A stretch of DNA of 33,232 nt. It comes from Streptomyces mayonensis. GTDB taxonomy: Bacteria > Actinomycetota > Actinomycetes > Streptomycetales > Streptomycetaceae. Shown piece by piece: positions 23,061 to 31,833 of the stretch. The first letter of the stretch is position 1; each line of letters opens with the position of its first letter. The stretch lies in assembly GCF_018982965.1 (NCBI RefSeq), contig NZ_JACBYP010000090.1, positions 1 to 33,232 on the forward strand. The letters run 5' to 3'. The notes beneath the pieces were generated by a model that worked only from the letters and a program-made list of their open reading frames with translations, ran no database searches and was not told the DNA's origin. The translations under genes were made by a program, and so were the position numbers.

Positions 23061-24803
23061 GTGGATGCTGCAGAAACTCCCCGTACCGGACCGTCGTTCC
23101 GCTTCCGTCTCGCCGCCGCCTCCCCCTGGCCCCGGCGGCGGATCGCCGGCGAGGCCGTGCTCACCCCAGTGCTCTCCGGGCTCGCGGGCGTCCTCCGCAC
23201 GGCGGAGACCGGCTCCCTGGTGCAGGGCGGGGCACTGGCCCTGTTCGTCGCCGTGGTGTCCCTGGCGCGTCGCGCCCTGCCGGCGTCGGCCCTGCTGGCC
23301 GCGTCGGCCCTGGCCGGCGCCTTCCCCGGTGCGTTCGCCCTGCTGGTCTGCACCGGCTGGTCCGCCGGCAGCCGCATCGAGCGCCCGATGCGGGCACTGG
23401 CCGCGTTCACGGCGGGTTTGGGACTCCACCTTGCCGCCGACGTGGCCACCGCGTCGGATGTAGATCGCGGGCTGCCGGTGCTGCTGACCGTCGTACTGGC
23501 CGGGAGCTCCTTCCTGGCGCTGGTGGTGACACCCGGTTTCGCCGCCCGGTACCGCGCCCAGCGGCACGCCCTGCTGGACGCCCTGCGGCGGCACAACGCC
23601 CAACTGGTGCGCGAACGAGCGATGGTGGCGCGCCAGGCTCGGCTGCTGGAGCGGCAGCGCATCGCCCAGGACATGCACGACAGCCTTGGCCACCAGTTGG
23701 CCCTGATCGCCGTGCACACCGGGGCGCTGGAGGTGGACCCGGAGCTCAACGGCCGCCAGCGGGAAGGTGTTGGCGTCCTCCGGGAGGCATCCAGGTCGGC
23801 GATGCAGGAGCTGCGCGAAACCGTGGGCATCCTGCGCAACGACGCGGAGCCGTCCGGGCCCGGTGCGCGGGAGGCCGAGCCCTCCCCGGACCGCCCCGCG
23901 GTTTCCGTCGACGGGCTGGTCGCGTCGTCGCGGGCCGCGGGCACGGCAGTGGAACTGCACCGCTCCGGCGCCCAGCGGCCCCTCACCCCCGCTGTCGGCC
24001 GGGCGGCGTACCGCATCGCTCAGGAGGGACTGACCAATGCACACAAGCACGCGCCGGGCGCCCCGATCACGGTCGCGCTGCGCTACGAACCGGACAGCCT
24101 CGTGGTCGAGGTGGCGAACGGCCCGGTACCGGCCGGGGCTCCGGCCGCGCCCCCCGCGATCGGCGGCCAACAGGGGCTGACGGGCCTGCGGGAGCGGGCC
24201 CGTCTGGTCGGCGGCATGGTGCACACCGGCCGCACCCCGGGCGGAGGCTTCCGCCTCGCCGGCGTACTGCCGTACGCCGACGGCGAGCGGCAGTCACCTC
24301 CGGGCGGCGCGACTTCGGTGGCTGCGGACGACGACTTCCGAGAGCAGAGCGGCGGGGCCCCGGCGGGAGACAGTGGTGGCGTTCTCGAACACGCCGTACT
24401 GCACAAGGAGTTCACCGCCATCATGAGCCGCAAGAAGAACGCCGCCCTGGGTTGCGCCGCCGCTGCCGTCGTCCTCGTCGTGGGCCTCGGGGCCCTTCTG
24501 GTGTGGGGGGTGTCGAAAGGGCTCGACGAGTGGGAGAAGGGGAGCATACCGGCGAGCGTGTACGAGCGTGTACGAGGGGGCACGAGTCGGCGAGGCCGAG
24601 GCGGACCTGCGCAAGAAGCTCCCGGAAGGCGGATCGCTACTCACCGAGGGCGAGGAGAAGAAGGGGCCCGCGCTGCCCGACGACGCGGACTGCGAGCACT
24701 TCAAGGACGACGAGAAGGACATCACCTACCGGTTCTGCTTCCGCGACGGGAAGCTCGCCTCCAAGGTGTCCTACCCATGGACTGCCTGACCGGAGGTCTG
24801 TGA
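23061..24803 (+). CDS. NarL/DesK-type sensor histidine kinase, reading frame continuing into a small downstream gene
   Basis: Residues 1-165 hold several membrane helices, ending about TVVLAGSSFLALVVTPGF. Residues 165-255 are the dimerisation/HisKA_3 domain with phospho-acceptor His206 in ERQRIAQDMHDSLGHQLALI. Residues 285-405 are the HATPase with EGLTNAHKH and GLTGLRERARLVGG. The expected end, GGFRLAGVLPYAD, is at about residue 407 (base 24280). No stop follows, so the frame runs another ~170 codons through a second gene until 24803. Likely partner: the LuxR-type regulator at 24882. GTG at 23061 has TATCGT six bases before it and no ribosome-binding site, suggesting a leaderless transcript. 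The input signal is unknown. Confidence 0.82.
   Translation: MDAAETPRTGPSFRFRLAAASPWPRRRIAGEAVLTPVLSGLAGVLRTAETGSLVQGGALALFVAVVSLARRALPASALLAASALAGAFPGAFALLVCTGWSAGSRIERPMRALAAFTAGLGLHLAADVATASDVDRGLPVLLTVVLAGSSFLALVVTPGFAARYRAQRHALLDALRRHNAQLVRERAMVARQARLLERQRIAQDMHDSLGHQLALIAVHTGALEVDPELNGRQREGVGVLREASRSAMQELRETVGILRNDAEPSGPGAREAEPSPDRPAVSVDGLVASSRAAGTAVELHRSGAQRPLTPAVGRAAYRIAQEGLTNAHKHAPGAPITVALRYEPDSLVVEVANGPVPAGAPAAPPAIGGQQGLTGLRERARLVGGMVHTGRTPGGGFRLAGVLPYADGERQSPPGGATSVAADDDFREQSGGAPAGDSGGVLEHAVLHKEFTAIMSRKKNAALGCAAAAVVLVVGLGALLVWGVSKGLDEWEKGSIPASVYERVRGGTSRRGRGGPAQEAPGRRIATHRGRGEEGARAARRRGLRALQGRREGHHLPVLLPRREARLQGVLPMDCLTGGL
24423..24789 (+). pseudogene. Frameshifted small single-pass membrane protein
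   Basis: The frame at 24423 encodes MSRKKNAALGCAAAAVVLVVGLGALLVWGVSKGLDEWEKG, one clear membrane helix, then loses its frame after SVYER. From 24568 the missing half reads VGEAEADLRKKLPEGGSLL...SKVSYPWTA in another frame to the stop at 24789. The break is at a 10-bp duplication GCGTGTACGA (24556-24565 and 24566-24575). Removing one copy restores one continuous product of about 118 residues with PDDADCEHFKDDEKDITYRFCFRDGKLAS in its outer part. It is otherwise intact, so the break may be recent, or may switch reversibly. Confidence 0.8.
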
Positions 24804-24881
24804 CCACGCTCCCGGCCGGATCGGGCATGATGGGCTGACCTGTTGTCCGCCTGTCACACCCGTTCCCGCGCAGGAGACCGT

Positions 24882-25544
24882 ATGATCCGGGTTCTCATCG
24901 CCGACGACGAGCCGCTCATCAGAGCAGGCATCAGAATGATCCTCACCTCCGCGGAGGACATCGAGGTCGTCGCCGAGGCACGGGACGGCCGGGAGGCGGT
25001 GGACACCGCCCGGAGCACCGCGGTCGACGTGGCCCTGCTGGACATCCAGATGCCCGTGATGGACGGTCTGACCGCGCTGGCCGAACTGGGCCGTGCCGCG
25101 CCGGGGGTACGGGTGCTGATCCTGACGACGTTCGGGGAACGCGACAACGTCCTGCGGGCGCTCGGCCACGGCAGCGCCGGCTTCCTGCTGAAGGACAGCG
25201 CCCCGCAGGAGCTGATCCACGCAGTCCGCGCGGCGGCGGCCGGCAACGCCTACCTGTCCCCAGCCGCCACCCGCCACGTGGTGGACACCCTCGCCTCTCC
25301 CGCCGCCACCGTGCGCGGCGAGGAGGCCCGCCGCCGCCTGGCCGGGCTGACCGGTCGCGAACGCGAAGTACTGGCCCTGCTCGGCGAAGGACTGTCCAAC
25401 GCGGACGCCGGCACCCGCCTGCACATGAGCGAGGCGACGGTGAAGACCTATGTCAGCCGCGTCCTGACCAAGCTCGACTGCGACAACCGGGTCCAAGCAG
25501 CGCTCCTGGCCCGCGACGCGGGCCTGGAGCCGTGCGCAGAGTGA
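24882..25544 (+). CDS. LuxR/NarL-family response regulator
   Basis: The 220-residue protein has a receiver domain with phospho-acceptor Asp54 (LLDIQMPVMDG), the acidic pocket IADDEP, the TTF switch and LLKDSA lysine. A LuxR-type helix-turn-helix (about 150-215; GLTGREREVLALLGEGLSNADAGTRLHMSEATVKTYVSRVLTKLDCDNR) completes it. It should be phosphorylated by the adjacent kinase and bind promoters as a dimer. The ATG at 24882 has GGAG five bases upstream. It is the last gene before a scarred, transposon-derived region. Confidence 0.93.
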   Translation: MIRVLIADDEPLIRAGIRMILTSAEDIEVVAEARDGREAVDTARSTAVDVALLDIQMPVMDGLTALAELGRAAPGVRVLILTTFGERDNVLRALGHGSAGFLLKDSAPQELIHAVRAAAAGNAYLSPAATRHVVDTLASPAATVRGEEARRRLAGLTGREREVLALLGEGLSNADAGTRLHMSEATVKTYVSRVLTKLDCDNRVQAALLARDAGLEPCAE

Positions 25545-25746
25545 ACCTCAGCACTCCGGCGAACCGGATGTGGAACGGACCGGCGGACTCGTAGTCCGAC
25601 TCGTCCGAGTCGATGAAGGTCCGGCGGCCCAGAGTGGGGCACGGCGGGATCATGCTCGTCGCCGCTGTCACCGGAAGGCGGGAGGGGGCACAGCCTCGTG
25701 CAGGGGGCTGAACTTGAGTCCGGTGAGGCCCCGTTGGGGCGGGTCC

Positions 25747-25935
25747 GTCGTCCTGGTGGAGGCCGGAAGCCGGCCGAAGGACGCCATCGGGTTCATCGTC
25801 CTGCCCCGCCGCCGGGTCGTCGAACGCTCCCTTGCCTGGATCATGCACGCCCGCCGTCCTGCCCGGGACTACGAACGGCTCATCCCGCACTCGGAGTCGC
25901 TGATCACCTGGGCCGCCTTGGGCTTCTTGACCGGC
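25747..25935 (+). pseudogene. C-terminal remnant of an IS5-family (IS112-like) transposase
   Basis: In frame one the translation contains DAIGFIVLPRRRVVERSLAWIMHARRPARDYERLIPHSESLITWAALGFLT. Piecewise this matches the conserved ending of IS5-type transposases (VLPRRWVVERTFAW, RDYERLP, H-SEA... WA). The catalytic Glu helix (VVERSLAW) is present, but the rest of the DDE domain is not. It stops abruptly where the second remnant begins. Confidence 0.7.
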
Positions 25936-26023
25936 CCTCGTGCAGGTAGCGGTAGGCGGTCGGGGTCGCGATGCCGTTGTCCCGGGCGAGTTGGACGAGT
26001 CGGGTGCCGTCGACGAACCAGCG
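25933..26023 (-). mobile_element. Left copy of the 91-bp inverted repeat (transposase helix-turn-helix fragment)
   Basis: Read on the minus strand this encodes RWFVDGTRLVQLARDNGIAT then PTAYRYLHEG, the helix-turn-helix of an IS5-family transposase. It is the exact reverse complement of 28120-28210, 91 bp without a mismatch. A transposase-unrelated frame continues for some distance beyond it. Confidence 0.8.
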
Positions 26024-26236
26024 ACGCGGCATCGCGAGATGCTCGGCGGTCCCAGCACACATCAAGGACTGCGGTGCAGGTGATACTGGACGGCACTTGA
26101 AGCCTCTCGGCCGGAACTTGATCTTCGCAGACCCGTTCCTACCAGGAGATCCACCCATATGTGACGTCAGGCCACCACCCGGACTACTCGCCCGCGGTCA
26201 CGCACCACAACCATCAGGTTGCGGAGATGACCTCAG

Positions 26237-27856
26237 TCAACTAACGCGGTACAGCATGCCAAGTGTGGTGACCGGGGCGTCGGAGCTGAACTCGATGACA
26301 TCCTCGCCGTTCTTGCCCTTGAAGCGCTGTTGCTGCACGTGCATCTCCAGGGGTGCGTCGCACTGAGCACGGTTGCCAGACATCGGGTCAGCGTCGAGGA
26401 AGGCATACCAGCCGTCCAGCTCCAGGCGGTTGAGTCTCAGGCGGTATCCGCAGGTGGCGGAGCCATTTTCGCCGTCGACATCAGTGCTGAGCGTACCCAC
26501 CTCTTCACCGACCCGGCCCGCACTGAGCTCAAGCTGGTTGCCGTAGCCGCCCGCCGAGTCGCTCCAGCGGCCGACGAAGCGGTCGGGGAGGGCAGCGGGT
26601 TCGTCACCCTCCTGGAAGGCGTTCCATACGCCGAAGATCAGTACAGCAAGCAGCACAAGGACTCCCACGACCAGCCACGGGTTTTGTTTCTTCGGCTTGG
26701 CCGCCGGGGCTTTCGGCTTGTTCGCCGACTTGGGCATGGCCGCGGGCGTCGACTTCGGCTTGGCCGCGGGCGTCGACTTCGGCTTGGCCGCGGTCTTCGG
26801 CTTCGGCTTCGGCTTCGGCTGTACGATCGCCGTCACAGTGGCGGCGTCCGGGCCGGAGGTCGGTGCGGAGTCCACGACGGTGGGCGAGCGGGGTAGGGCG
26901 GGGGTTCGTACGGGCGTCCCCCGTTCCGCCGGCCCGGATTCCAGCTGGAGCAGCTCGACGGCCCGGCGACCGATGTCGTCGGCGACTGCCGTAGGCAGCC
27001 AGCGGGAGGAATCCAGCAACGCGCCCGCGCCCTGCTCACCGGCCAGGGCCCGCGCGACCTCCGGCAGTTTCGGGCGGGCGGCAGGATCCTTGGCGAGACA
27101 GGCGGAGACCAGCTCCTTTACGGCATCCGGTCCGACATCGTCAAGCTGCGGCTCGGCGTGAGCGACCCGATAGAGCAGCTGGGCGGCACTGTCGCCAGGG
27201 AAGGGCTGCCGGCCACTGGCCGCGTAGGCGAGCACGGTGCCGAGCGAGAAAACGTCTGCAGCGGGGCCGACGGCTGCCTCACCGGTGACCTGCTCGGGAG
27301 CCATGAAGCCGGGCGAGCCGACAGCCACCCCGGTCGAGGTAAGCCGGGTGGCCGCCTCGGCGGCGCGGGCGATGCCGAAGTCGATCAGGTACGGGCCGTC
27401 GAGCGCGAGCAGCACGTTGGACGGCTTGACATCCCGATGTACCAGCCCGTGCGCATGCACGGCGCCCAGCCCCTCGGCCAGACCGACGCCCAGCGCGCGT
27501 ACGGTCCGTTCGGGCAGCGGGCCGTGCTCCTCCACGATGTGCGCCAGGTCGCTGCCCGCCACGTAACCGGTCGACACCCACGGGACCTCGGCCTCCGGAT
27601 CGGCGGCGAGCACGGGGGCGGTGCGGTTTGGTTCCCCGCTCACCAGCCGCGCCGCCGCCACCTCGCTCGCGAACCGCGCCCGGAACCGCTCGTCTGCCGC
27701 CAGATGCCGGTGCACCACCTTCACCGCAACAAGCCGCCCGCCTCGGCTCCGCCCCAAATACACCCGCCCCATGCCGCCGTGCCCGAGCACCCCCAGTAAC
27801 CGGTATGAACCCACTTCGGTCGGGTCGTCCTCGCCCAGCGGCTCCAGTGCCCTCAT
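26237..27856 (-). CDS. Serine/threonine protein kinase with membrane anchor and extracytoplasmic tail
   Basis: The 539-residue protein has an intact Hanks-type kinase domain at about 15-275. It shows the glycine loop GHGGMGRVY, Lys46 (VAVKVV), the catalytic loop HRDVKPSNVLL (Asp142), DFG at 159-161 and APEQ at 187. A proline/lysine linker with KSTPAAKPKSTPAA repeats follows (about 346-390), then one membrane helix 392-414 (NPWLVVGVLVLLAVLIFGVW) and a ~125-residue outer domain. It could sense the cell surface and phosphorylate cytoplasmic targets. The ATG at 27856 has GAGGGG seven bases upstream. The gene lies between the two copies of the 91-bp inverted repeat, and the tail does not match PASTA repeats. 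Confidence 0.92.
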   Translation of the reverse strand: MRALEPLGEDDPTEVGSYRLLGVLGHGGMGRVYLGRSRGGRLVAVKVVHRHLAADERFRARFASEVAAARLVSGEPNRTAPVLAADPEAEVPWVSTGYVAGSDLAHIVEEHGPLPERTVRALGVGLAEGLGAVHAHGLVHRDVKPSNVLLALDGPYLIDFGIARAAEAATRLTSTGVAVGSPGFMAPEQVTGEAAVGPAADVFSLGTVLAYAASGRQPFPGDSAAQLLYRVAHAEPQLDDVGPDAVKELVSACLAKDPAARPKLPEVARALAGEQGAGALLDSSRWLPTAVADDIGRRAVELLQLESGPAERGTPVRTPALPRSPTVVDSAPTSGPDAATVTAIVQPKPKPKPKTAAKPKSTPAAKPKSTPAAMPKSANKPKAPAAKPKKQNPWLVVGVLVLLAVLIFGVWNAFQEGDEPAALPDRFVGRWSDSAGGYGNQLELSAGRVGEEVGTLSTDVDGENGSATCGYRLRLNRLELDGWYAFLDADPMSGNRAQCDAPLEMHVQQQRFKGKNGEDVIEFSSDAPVTTLGMLYRVS

Positions 27857-28107
27857 TCCCACGCCCCTCGCACATACGACGCATTCACTGTGATGTGTCT
27901 GAGTCAAACAGCTTACGAGCGCGGCACGTTGCGAGGCAGCGGCCCACGACAGAGGTGTGCCTTCCCCCTGAGGTTCCACTTCGGGAGGTCGGTGGCGGAC
28001 GGCTTTGGCCGGAACAGGACGCCAGACGGCTACCACCCCACCTCGGCCCACCCACGGACAGCCCATCAACGACCCACGATTGCCCCGGAGCCCACAGGGA
28101 GCAGGTC

Positions 28108-28347
28108 GTGCTGGTCCGGCGCTGGTTCGTCGACGGCACCCGACTCGTCCAACTCGCCCGGGACAACGGCATCGCGACCCCGACCGCCTACCGCTACCTG
28201 CACGAGGGCCCGGCCGTACTCGCCGACCACGTGCCCGACCTGTCCACTGCACTGGAACGAGCGGCAACGGCCGGATACCTCCACCTCAACTTGGACGGCA
28301 CGGTGATCCACACCGACCGCGTGGCCGCCGCCGGCCCCAACGGCGCG
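28108..28347 (+). pseudogene. Remnant of an IS5-family transposase N-terminal half
   Basis: The frame reads VLVRRWFVDGTRLVQLARDN, then TPTAYRYLHEGPAVLADHVPDLSTALERAATAGYLHLNLDGTVIHTDRVAAAGPNGA in short stretches, the helix-turn-helix and the first DDE motif (LDGTVIHTDR) of an IS5-type transposase. Afterwards the expected WWSGKHKHHG is missing and the frame is lost. Bases 28120-28210 form the right copy of the 91-bp inverted repeat. Confidence 0.8.
28120..28210 (+). repeat. Right copy of the 91-bp perfect inverted repeat
   Basis: This stretch is the exact reverse complement of 25933-26023. Together they bracket 26024-28119, which contains the Ser/Thr kinase gene. Confidence 0.9.
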
Positions 28348-28612
28348 CCAAGCTTGCCAGGTCAGCGGGCCCATCGACATCCATGCCACACGCTGCCTCA
28401 GGGCCAAGCCGACGCGATGCCAGACGTCAGTAGCGGCCGGCCTCCGGGAGGTCATGTCCGATGGAGTGGTGTACCGACGGCCACTCCACGAGACGCGCCC
28501 CGCCGCCATTTTCCGTCCGGGACGCACTTGAAGTCACTGGTCAGACCATGTGCCCGCGCCACAGCCCCTTCAAAGTGCGCTGGTCCCCAAACGGGGTCCC
28601 CAGGAATGATCA

Positions 28613-28647
28613 AGGGGCCGCTTCAGATCTCCTCTGAAACGGCCCCT
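28613..28647. terminator. Terminator of the tRNA-Pro gene
   Basis: AGGGGCCGCTTCAGA (28613-28627) and TCTGAAACGGCCCCT (28633-28647) form a 15-pair stem with one G-T/G-C imperfection and a 5-nt loop. It sits 20 bases beyond the tRNA 3' end on the tRNA's strand. Confidence 0.8.
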
Positions 28648-28666
28648 GACCTTCGACTTCGTAAAG

Positions 28667-28740
<74 letters not shown>

Positions 28741-28749
28741 GTGTGGTCA

Positions 28750-28767
28750 CGCGCGGCGAGCCGCGCG
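28750..28767 (-). terminator. Hairpin after the adenylate-forming ligase gene
   Basis: CGCGCGGC (28750-28757) and GCCGCGCG (28760-28767) form a compact stem 41 bases after the end of the ligase gene on its strand, before the tRNA. Confidence 0.5.
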
Positions 28768-28807
28768 ATCACGCGCAGAGCACTTTACCCCACGGAGCGG
28801 GCCGCTC

Positions 28808-30277
28808 CTAACGGGACCCGGCGCCGGAGGCGAGCCGCCGTTTGTCGGGCTTTCCGGCGGGTGTGAGCGGGACCTCCTCGATCAGTGTCAGCCGGGTCGG
28901 CGCGCAGGCCTCCTCCAGGCCGGCGGTGACGAGCGCGCGGAGTTCGGCCAGGTCGGGGACGTGTCCGGCGGCGGGCACCACGAAGGCGTGGACGGCCTCA
29001 CCGGTGTCGTCGTCGGGGACGGCGACGACGTGGGCCTCGGCCACTGACGGGTGAGTGGCGAGCAGTCGCTCGACGGGCCCGGCGTAGTACACGTTGGCGT
29101 TGACGATGATCACGTCCCGGGCCCGTCCGGTGAGCCACAGGCGGCCCTCGGCGTCGAGACGGCCGAGGTCGCGGGTGCGCACCCAGCCGTCGGCGAAGAC
29201 CTCGGCGCTGAGGGCGGGCTCCCGCCAGTAGCCCATGGCCTGCGCGGGGGTGCGGGCGAACAACTCGCCGTCGGTGCCCGGCGGGACAGAACGTCCGGAG
29301 GCGTCCCGCACCTGGAGACCGACGGGCGGCACGCCCAGCGAGCCCGGCACGTCGTCGGGGGTGGCCATGGAGATCATGCCGGTCTCGGTCTGCCCGTACC
29401 CGTGGAAGACGACGGGGCCGAGCACCTCCGCGGCCTCGCGCAGCCGCCCGGGCTCCAGTGGGGATCCGGACACCATCAGCGCCCGGAGGCTGCTGAGGTC
29501 GGCGGGCTCCTTGCGCTGGCTCTGCACGAGTTTCACCAGCCGGGCCACGGTGATGACGCTCGCGGTGGCCCGGTGCCGCACGATGCTGTCGGGGAATCCC
29601 GGCCGCTCGGCGGTGACCAGGGTGCCGCCGGCGGCGAGGGTGAGCAGTCCGTAGTCCAGCATCACCTGGCTCGACAGCGTGCCGAACACCAGGAACCGGT
29701 CCAGGCGCGCGGCCAGTTCACGGACGGCGGGCGGCCAGGCGTCCGGTCGCAGGGCCCATGCCGCGGTCATCGCCGCGTAGGTCTGGGCGCACGCCTTGGG
29801 CAGGCCGGTGCTGCCGCTGGTGTGGATGAGCCGGGCGATGTCCTGCGGCCGCCCCGACACGACCGGCCGCAGGCCGTCGTCCGCCGCCGACAGCAGGTCG
29901 TCCAGGAGGAGGACCCGCCCGGTCCGGGCGTCCGCACCCGGTCCGTCGGTGCTGTCGGTGCTGTCGGTGACCGTGAAGGCGGTGTCCGCGAGGAGGTGCG
30001 CGCGCTGCTGCTCCGTCAGGCCGGGGCGGACCCCGACGACCCTGGCGCCGACGGCGTGGGCGGCGACGAGGGCGGCGAACGCTTCGGGGCTGACGCCCAG
30101 CAGCAGCGCAACGCCGTCCCCGGGCCCGACGCCGCCGGTGCGCAACCCGTGGGTCACGCGCCGTACGGCGCCGAGGAGTTGGGAACCGGTGACCGTCCGG
30201 TCGCCGTGCTCGAAGACCGGACGGTCGCCCGCCGCCCCCAGCAGGTCCAGCAGGGCACCGGGGAACTGCTCAGCCAA
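28808..30277 (-). CDS. Adenylate-forming acyl-CoA/acyl-ACP ligase
   Basis: The 489-residue protein is a class I adenylate-forming enzyme. The ATP loop is HTSGSTGLPKA (about 152-162), the A5 motif is GYGQTE, and the A7 region is TRDLGRLDAEGRLWLTGRARDVII. Near the end, PLTPAGKPDK supplies the lysine (Lys476) that makes the acyl-AMP. It should activate a carboxylic acid to acyl-AMP and pass it to CoA or a carrier protein. Substrate cannot be read off, and no carrier protein is in the window. TTG at 30277 overlaps the previous gene by eight bases, with GGAG upstream, so it is translationally coupled to the flavoprotein gene. Confidence 0.88.
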   Translation of the reverse strand: MAEQFPGALLDLLGAAGDRPVFEHGDRTVTGSQLLGAVRRVTHGLRTGGVGPGDGVALLLGVSPEAFAALVAAHAVGARVVGVRPGLTEQQRAHLLADTAFTVTDSTDSTDGPGADARTGRVLLLDDLLSAADDGLRPVVSGRPQDIARLIHTSGSTGLPKACAQTYAAMTAAWALRPDAWPPAVRELAARLDRFLVFGTLSSQVMLDYGLLTLAAGGTLVTAERPGFPDSIVRHRATASVITVARLVKLVQSQRKEPADLSSLRALMVSGSPLEPGRLREAAEVLGPVVFHGYGQTETGMISMATPDDVPGSLGVPPVGLQVRDASGRSVPPGTDGELFARTPAQAMGYWREPALSAEVFADGWVRTRDLGRLDAEGRLWLTGRARDVIIVNANVYYAGPVERLLATHPSVAEAHVVAVPDDDTGEAVHAFVVPAAGHVPDLAELRALVTAGLEEACAPTRLTLIEEVPLTPAGKPDKRRLASGAGSR

Positions 30278-31814
30278 GGCTCTCCTTCACGAACGCGGCC
30301 AGCGGCTGCTGGTGCACCGGTGGGATGTCCCACTCGTTCTCCAGGTTCTCCGCCAGGTGGTGGGTGCCGGCGAGGACGCCGTCGCGGTAGTGCCTGACCA
30401 CGGGGTGGAGGTAGCTGGAGTCCATGGCGTGTTCGACGTCGTTCTCGGTCACCCGCGGGACGTTGATGTCGAACGGGTCCACGTCGTCGTGGTCGGGTCC
30501 GTACTCCAGGTTGACGACGAACCGGTGCGCCGCGGGCCCGAGGCTGCCGTCGACGGCGTAGGCGAGTGGCACCTCCTCCTGGTAGACGGCCTGTTCCGCG
30601 TCCACGTCGACGACGTCGCCGAGGACGGAGAACTGCTGCCACAGGCCGGAGGACCGGTTGACGCGGGCGACGACGGCGTCGGCGATCGCCTCCGGCGCGG
30701 CGGTGACCGGCCGGGCGGGCCAAGGGGTGTCGTGGTGGCGGGCGCCGAGGACGCGGTGCAGGGCGCGGGCTCCGTAGCGGTAGCCGTGGATGAAGCCGTT
30801 GGTGCCCTGTTTGAAGTCGAGTTGCTGGGTCAGGGTGCCGGCGAAGTAGAGGCCCGGTACGTTCACCGACTCGTAGGCGGAGGTCTGTTCGGGGAAGCGG
30901 TCGTTGATGACCAGGGCGGGGCGGCAGGTCTCGTCGAACACGTCGGCGTCGAAGCGGAAGCCCGCGCAGAGGATGACCCGGTCGTAGTGCAGTTCGCGGA
31001 GTCGTTCCGTGGTGCGGGCGTACCGGAAGGTCACGCGGAACCCGCCGTCTTCGGTCTTCTCGACGTTCTCCACGGTGCCGTCCAGGACGGCGTTCTGCGA
31101 CTTCAGCTGGTAGCTGTCCAGGAAGTTGTTGTTGACCGCGCGCAGGTGCCCCACGAAGTGGGTCTTCCAGGCCAGTTTCAGGGAGTGCGGGCCGGCGACG
31201 TGGATGACGGCGGCCTTCGCCATGAGGGAGTCGGCGGTCTCGAAGGCGGAGTTCCCCTTGCCGACGACCAGGACCCGCTGGTTGGTGAAGGAGGCCGGGT
31301 CGGTGTCGAACTCGTCGTAGCGTTCGGCGAGGTGGATGCCGGGGATCGGCGGCTCGTTCAGCCGGGAGACGCCGGTCGCAACAACGAGTCGCCGGGCCTG
31401 CCACTGCCGCCCGGCGGCGTCGGAGACGGTGAAGACGCCGTCCGCGCGGGAGACACGGACCACGTCCGTGCCGTACTCGACGCGGACGCCGGTGCGGTCG
31501 GCGAAGTCGGCCAGGTAGCGGACGAAGTCGTCGGCGCGGGGGAAGTACTCCTCGCTGTACCGGGAGAACAGCAGCTCGGGATCGTCGCTGAGCAGGGAGT
31601 TCCAGTCCATCCGGAGGTTGAGTTCCGGGTCGGTGTACCCGGTGTGGACCTTGTTGATCGATATCAGCTGTCGATGTCGGGGGTACTTGGTGAAGAACGT
31701 GCCGGGCCCGCTTCCCCGCTCCAGGACGAGGTAGTCCCGTCCGTCACGTTCCAGTAGAGCGGCGAGCTGAAGTCCGGCCGGTCCGGCCCCGATGATCAGG
31801 TAATCGCGCACCAT
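30270..31814 (-). CDS. FOXRED2-like FAD/NAD(P)-dependent oxidoreductase
   Basis: The 514-residue protein has an N-terminal FAD fold (IIGAGPAGLQ, 8-17), the ATG motif VVATGVS (145-151) and a second nucleotide-binding site VLVVGKGNSAFETA (181-194). The pattern, including ERGSGPGTFFTKYPRHRQLISINK, is like the FOXRED2/flavin monooxygenase-like family. The C-terminal part (about 400-514) is extra, with VVNLEYGPDHDDVDPFDINVPR. Such proteins can hydroxylate amines or act as redox partners; for this one the reaction is unknown. Its last bases overlap the ligase start by eight, so the two proteins are likely made together. Confidence 0.87.
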   Translation of the reverse strand: MVRDYLIIGAGPAGLQLAALLERDGRDYLVLERGSGPGTFFTKYPRHRQLISINKVHTGYTDPELNLRMDWNSLLSDDPELLFSRYSEEYFPRADDFVRYLADFADRTGVRVEYGTDVVRVSRADGVFTVSDAAGRQWQARRLVVATGVSRLNEPPIPGIHLAERYDEFDTDPASFTNQRVLVVGKGNSAFETADSLMAKAAVIHVAGPHSLKLAWKTHFVGHLRAVNNNFLDSYQLKSQNAVLDGTVENVEKTEDGGFRVTFRYARTTERLRELHYDRVILCAGFRFDADVFDETCRPALVINDRFPEQTSAYESVNVPGLYFAGTLTQQLDFKQGTNGFIHGYRYGARALHRVLGARHHDTPWPARPVTAAPEAIADAVVARVNRSSGLWQQFSVLGDVVDVDAEQAVYQEEVPLAYAVDGSLGPAAHRFVVNLEYGPDHDDVDPFDINVPRVTENDVEHAMDSSYLHPVVRHYRDGVLAGTHHLAENLENEWDIPPVHQQPLAAFVKESLG

Positions 31815-31833
31815 GGGCGGAACGCTAACCGCG

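Larger units (their letters stand above)
25545..26236. other. Scarred gap with two transposase remnants
   Basis: No intact gene is seen in these 690 bp. It contains the end of an IS5-family transposase on the plus strand (25747-25935) and, from 25933, the helix-turn-helix of a different IS5-type transposase on the minus strand. Minus-strand frames here contain stretches such as DESDYESAGPFHIRFAG that I do not recognise. The remaining bases lack codon structure. Confidence 0.7.
27857..28666. other. Scarred gap with transposase remnant, kinase upstream region and tRNA terminator
   Basis: Nothing intact is seen from 27857 to the tRNA except the remnant at 28108-28347 and the hairpin at 28613-28647. 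A third frame from about 28350 translates as CQVSGPIDIHATRCLRAKPTRC and ends in a stop near 28535; I do not recognise it. The kinase promoter must lie just right of 27856. A TTGACT on the minus strand there (about 27904) has no good -10. Confidence 0.65.

Noticed and set aside
26237..28267. Longer kinase product starting near 28267
   Set aside because: The added N-terminal part is antisense to the transposase remnant and includes no kinase or membrane feature. The ATG at 27856 has a ribosome-binding site and starts the family-typical N-terminus.
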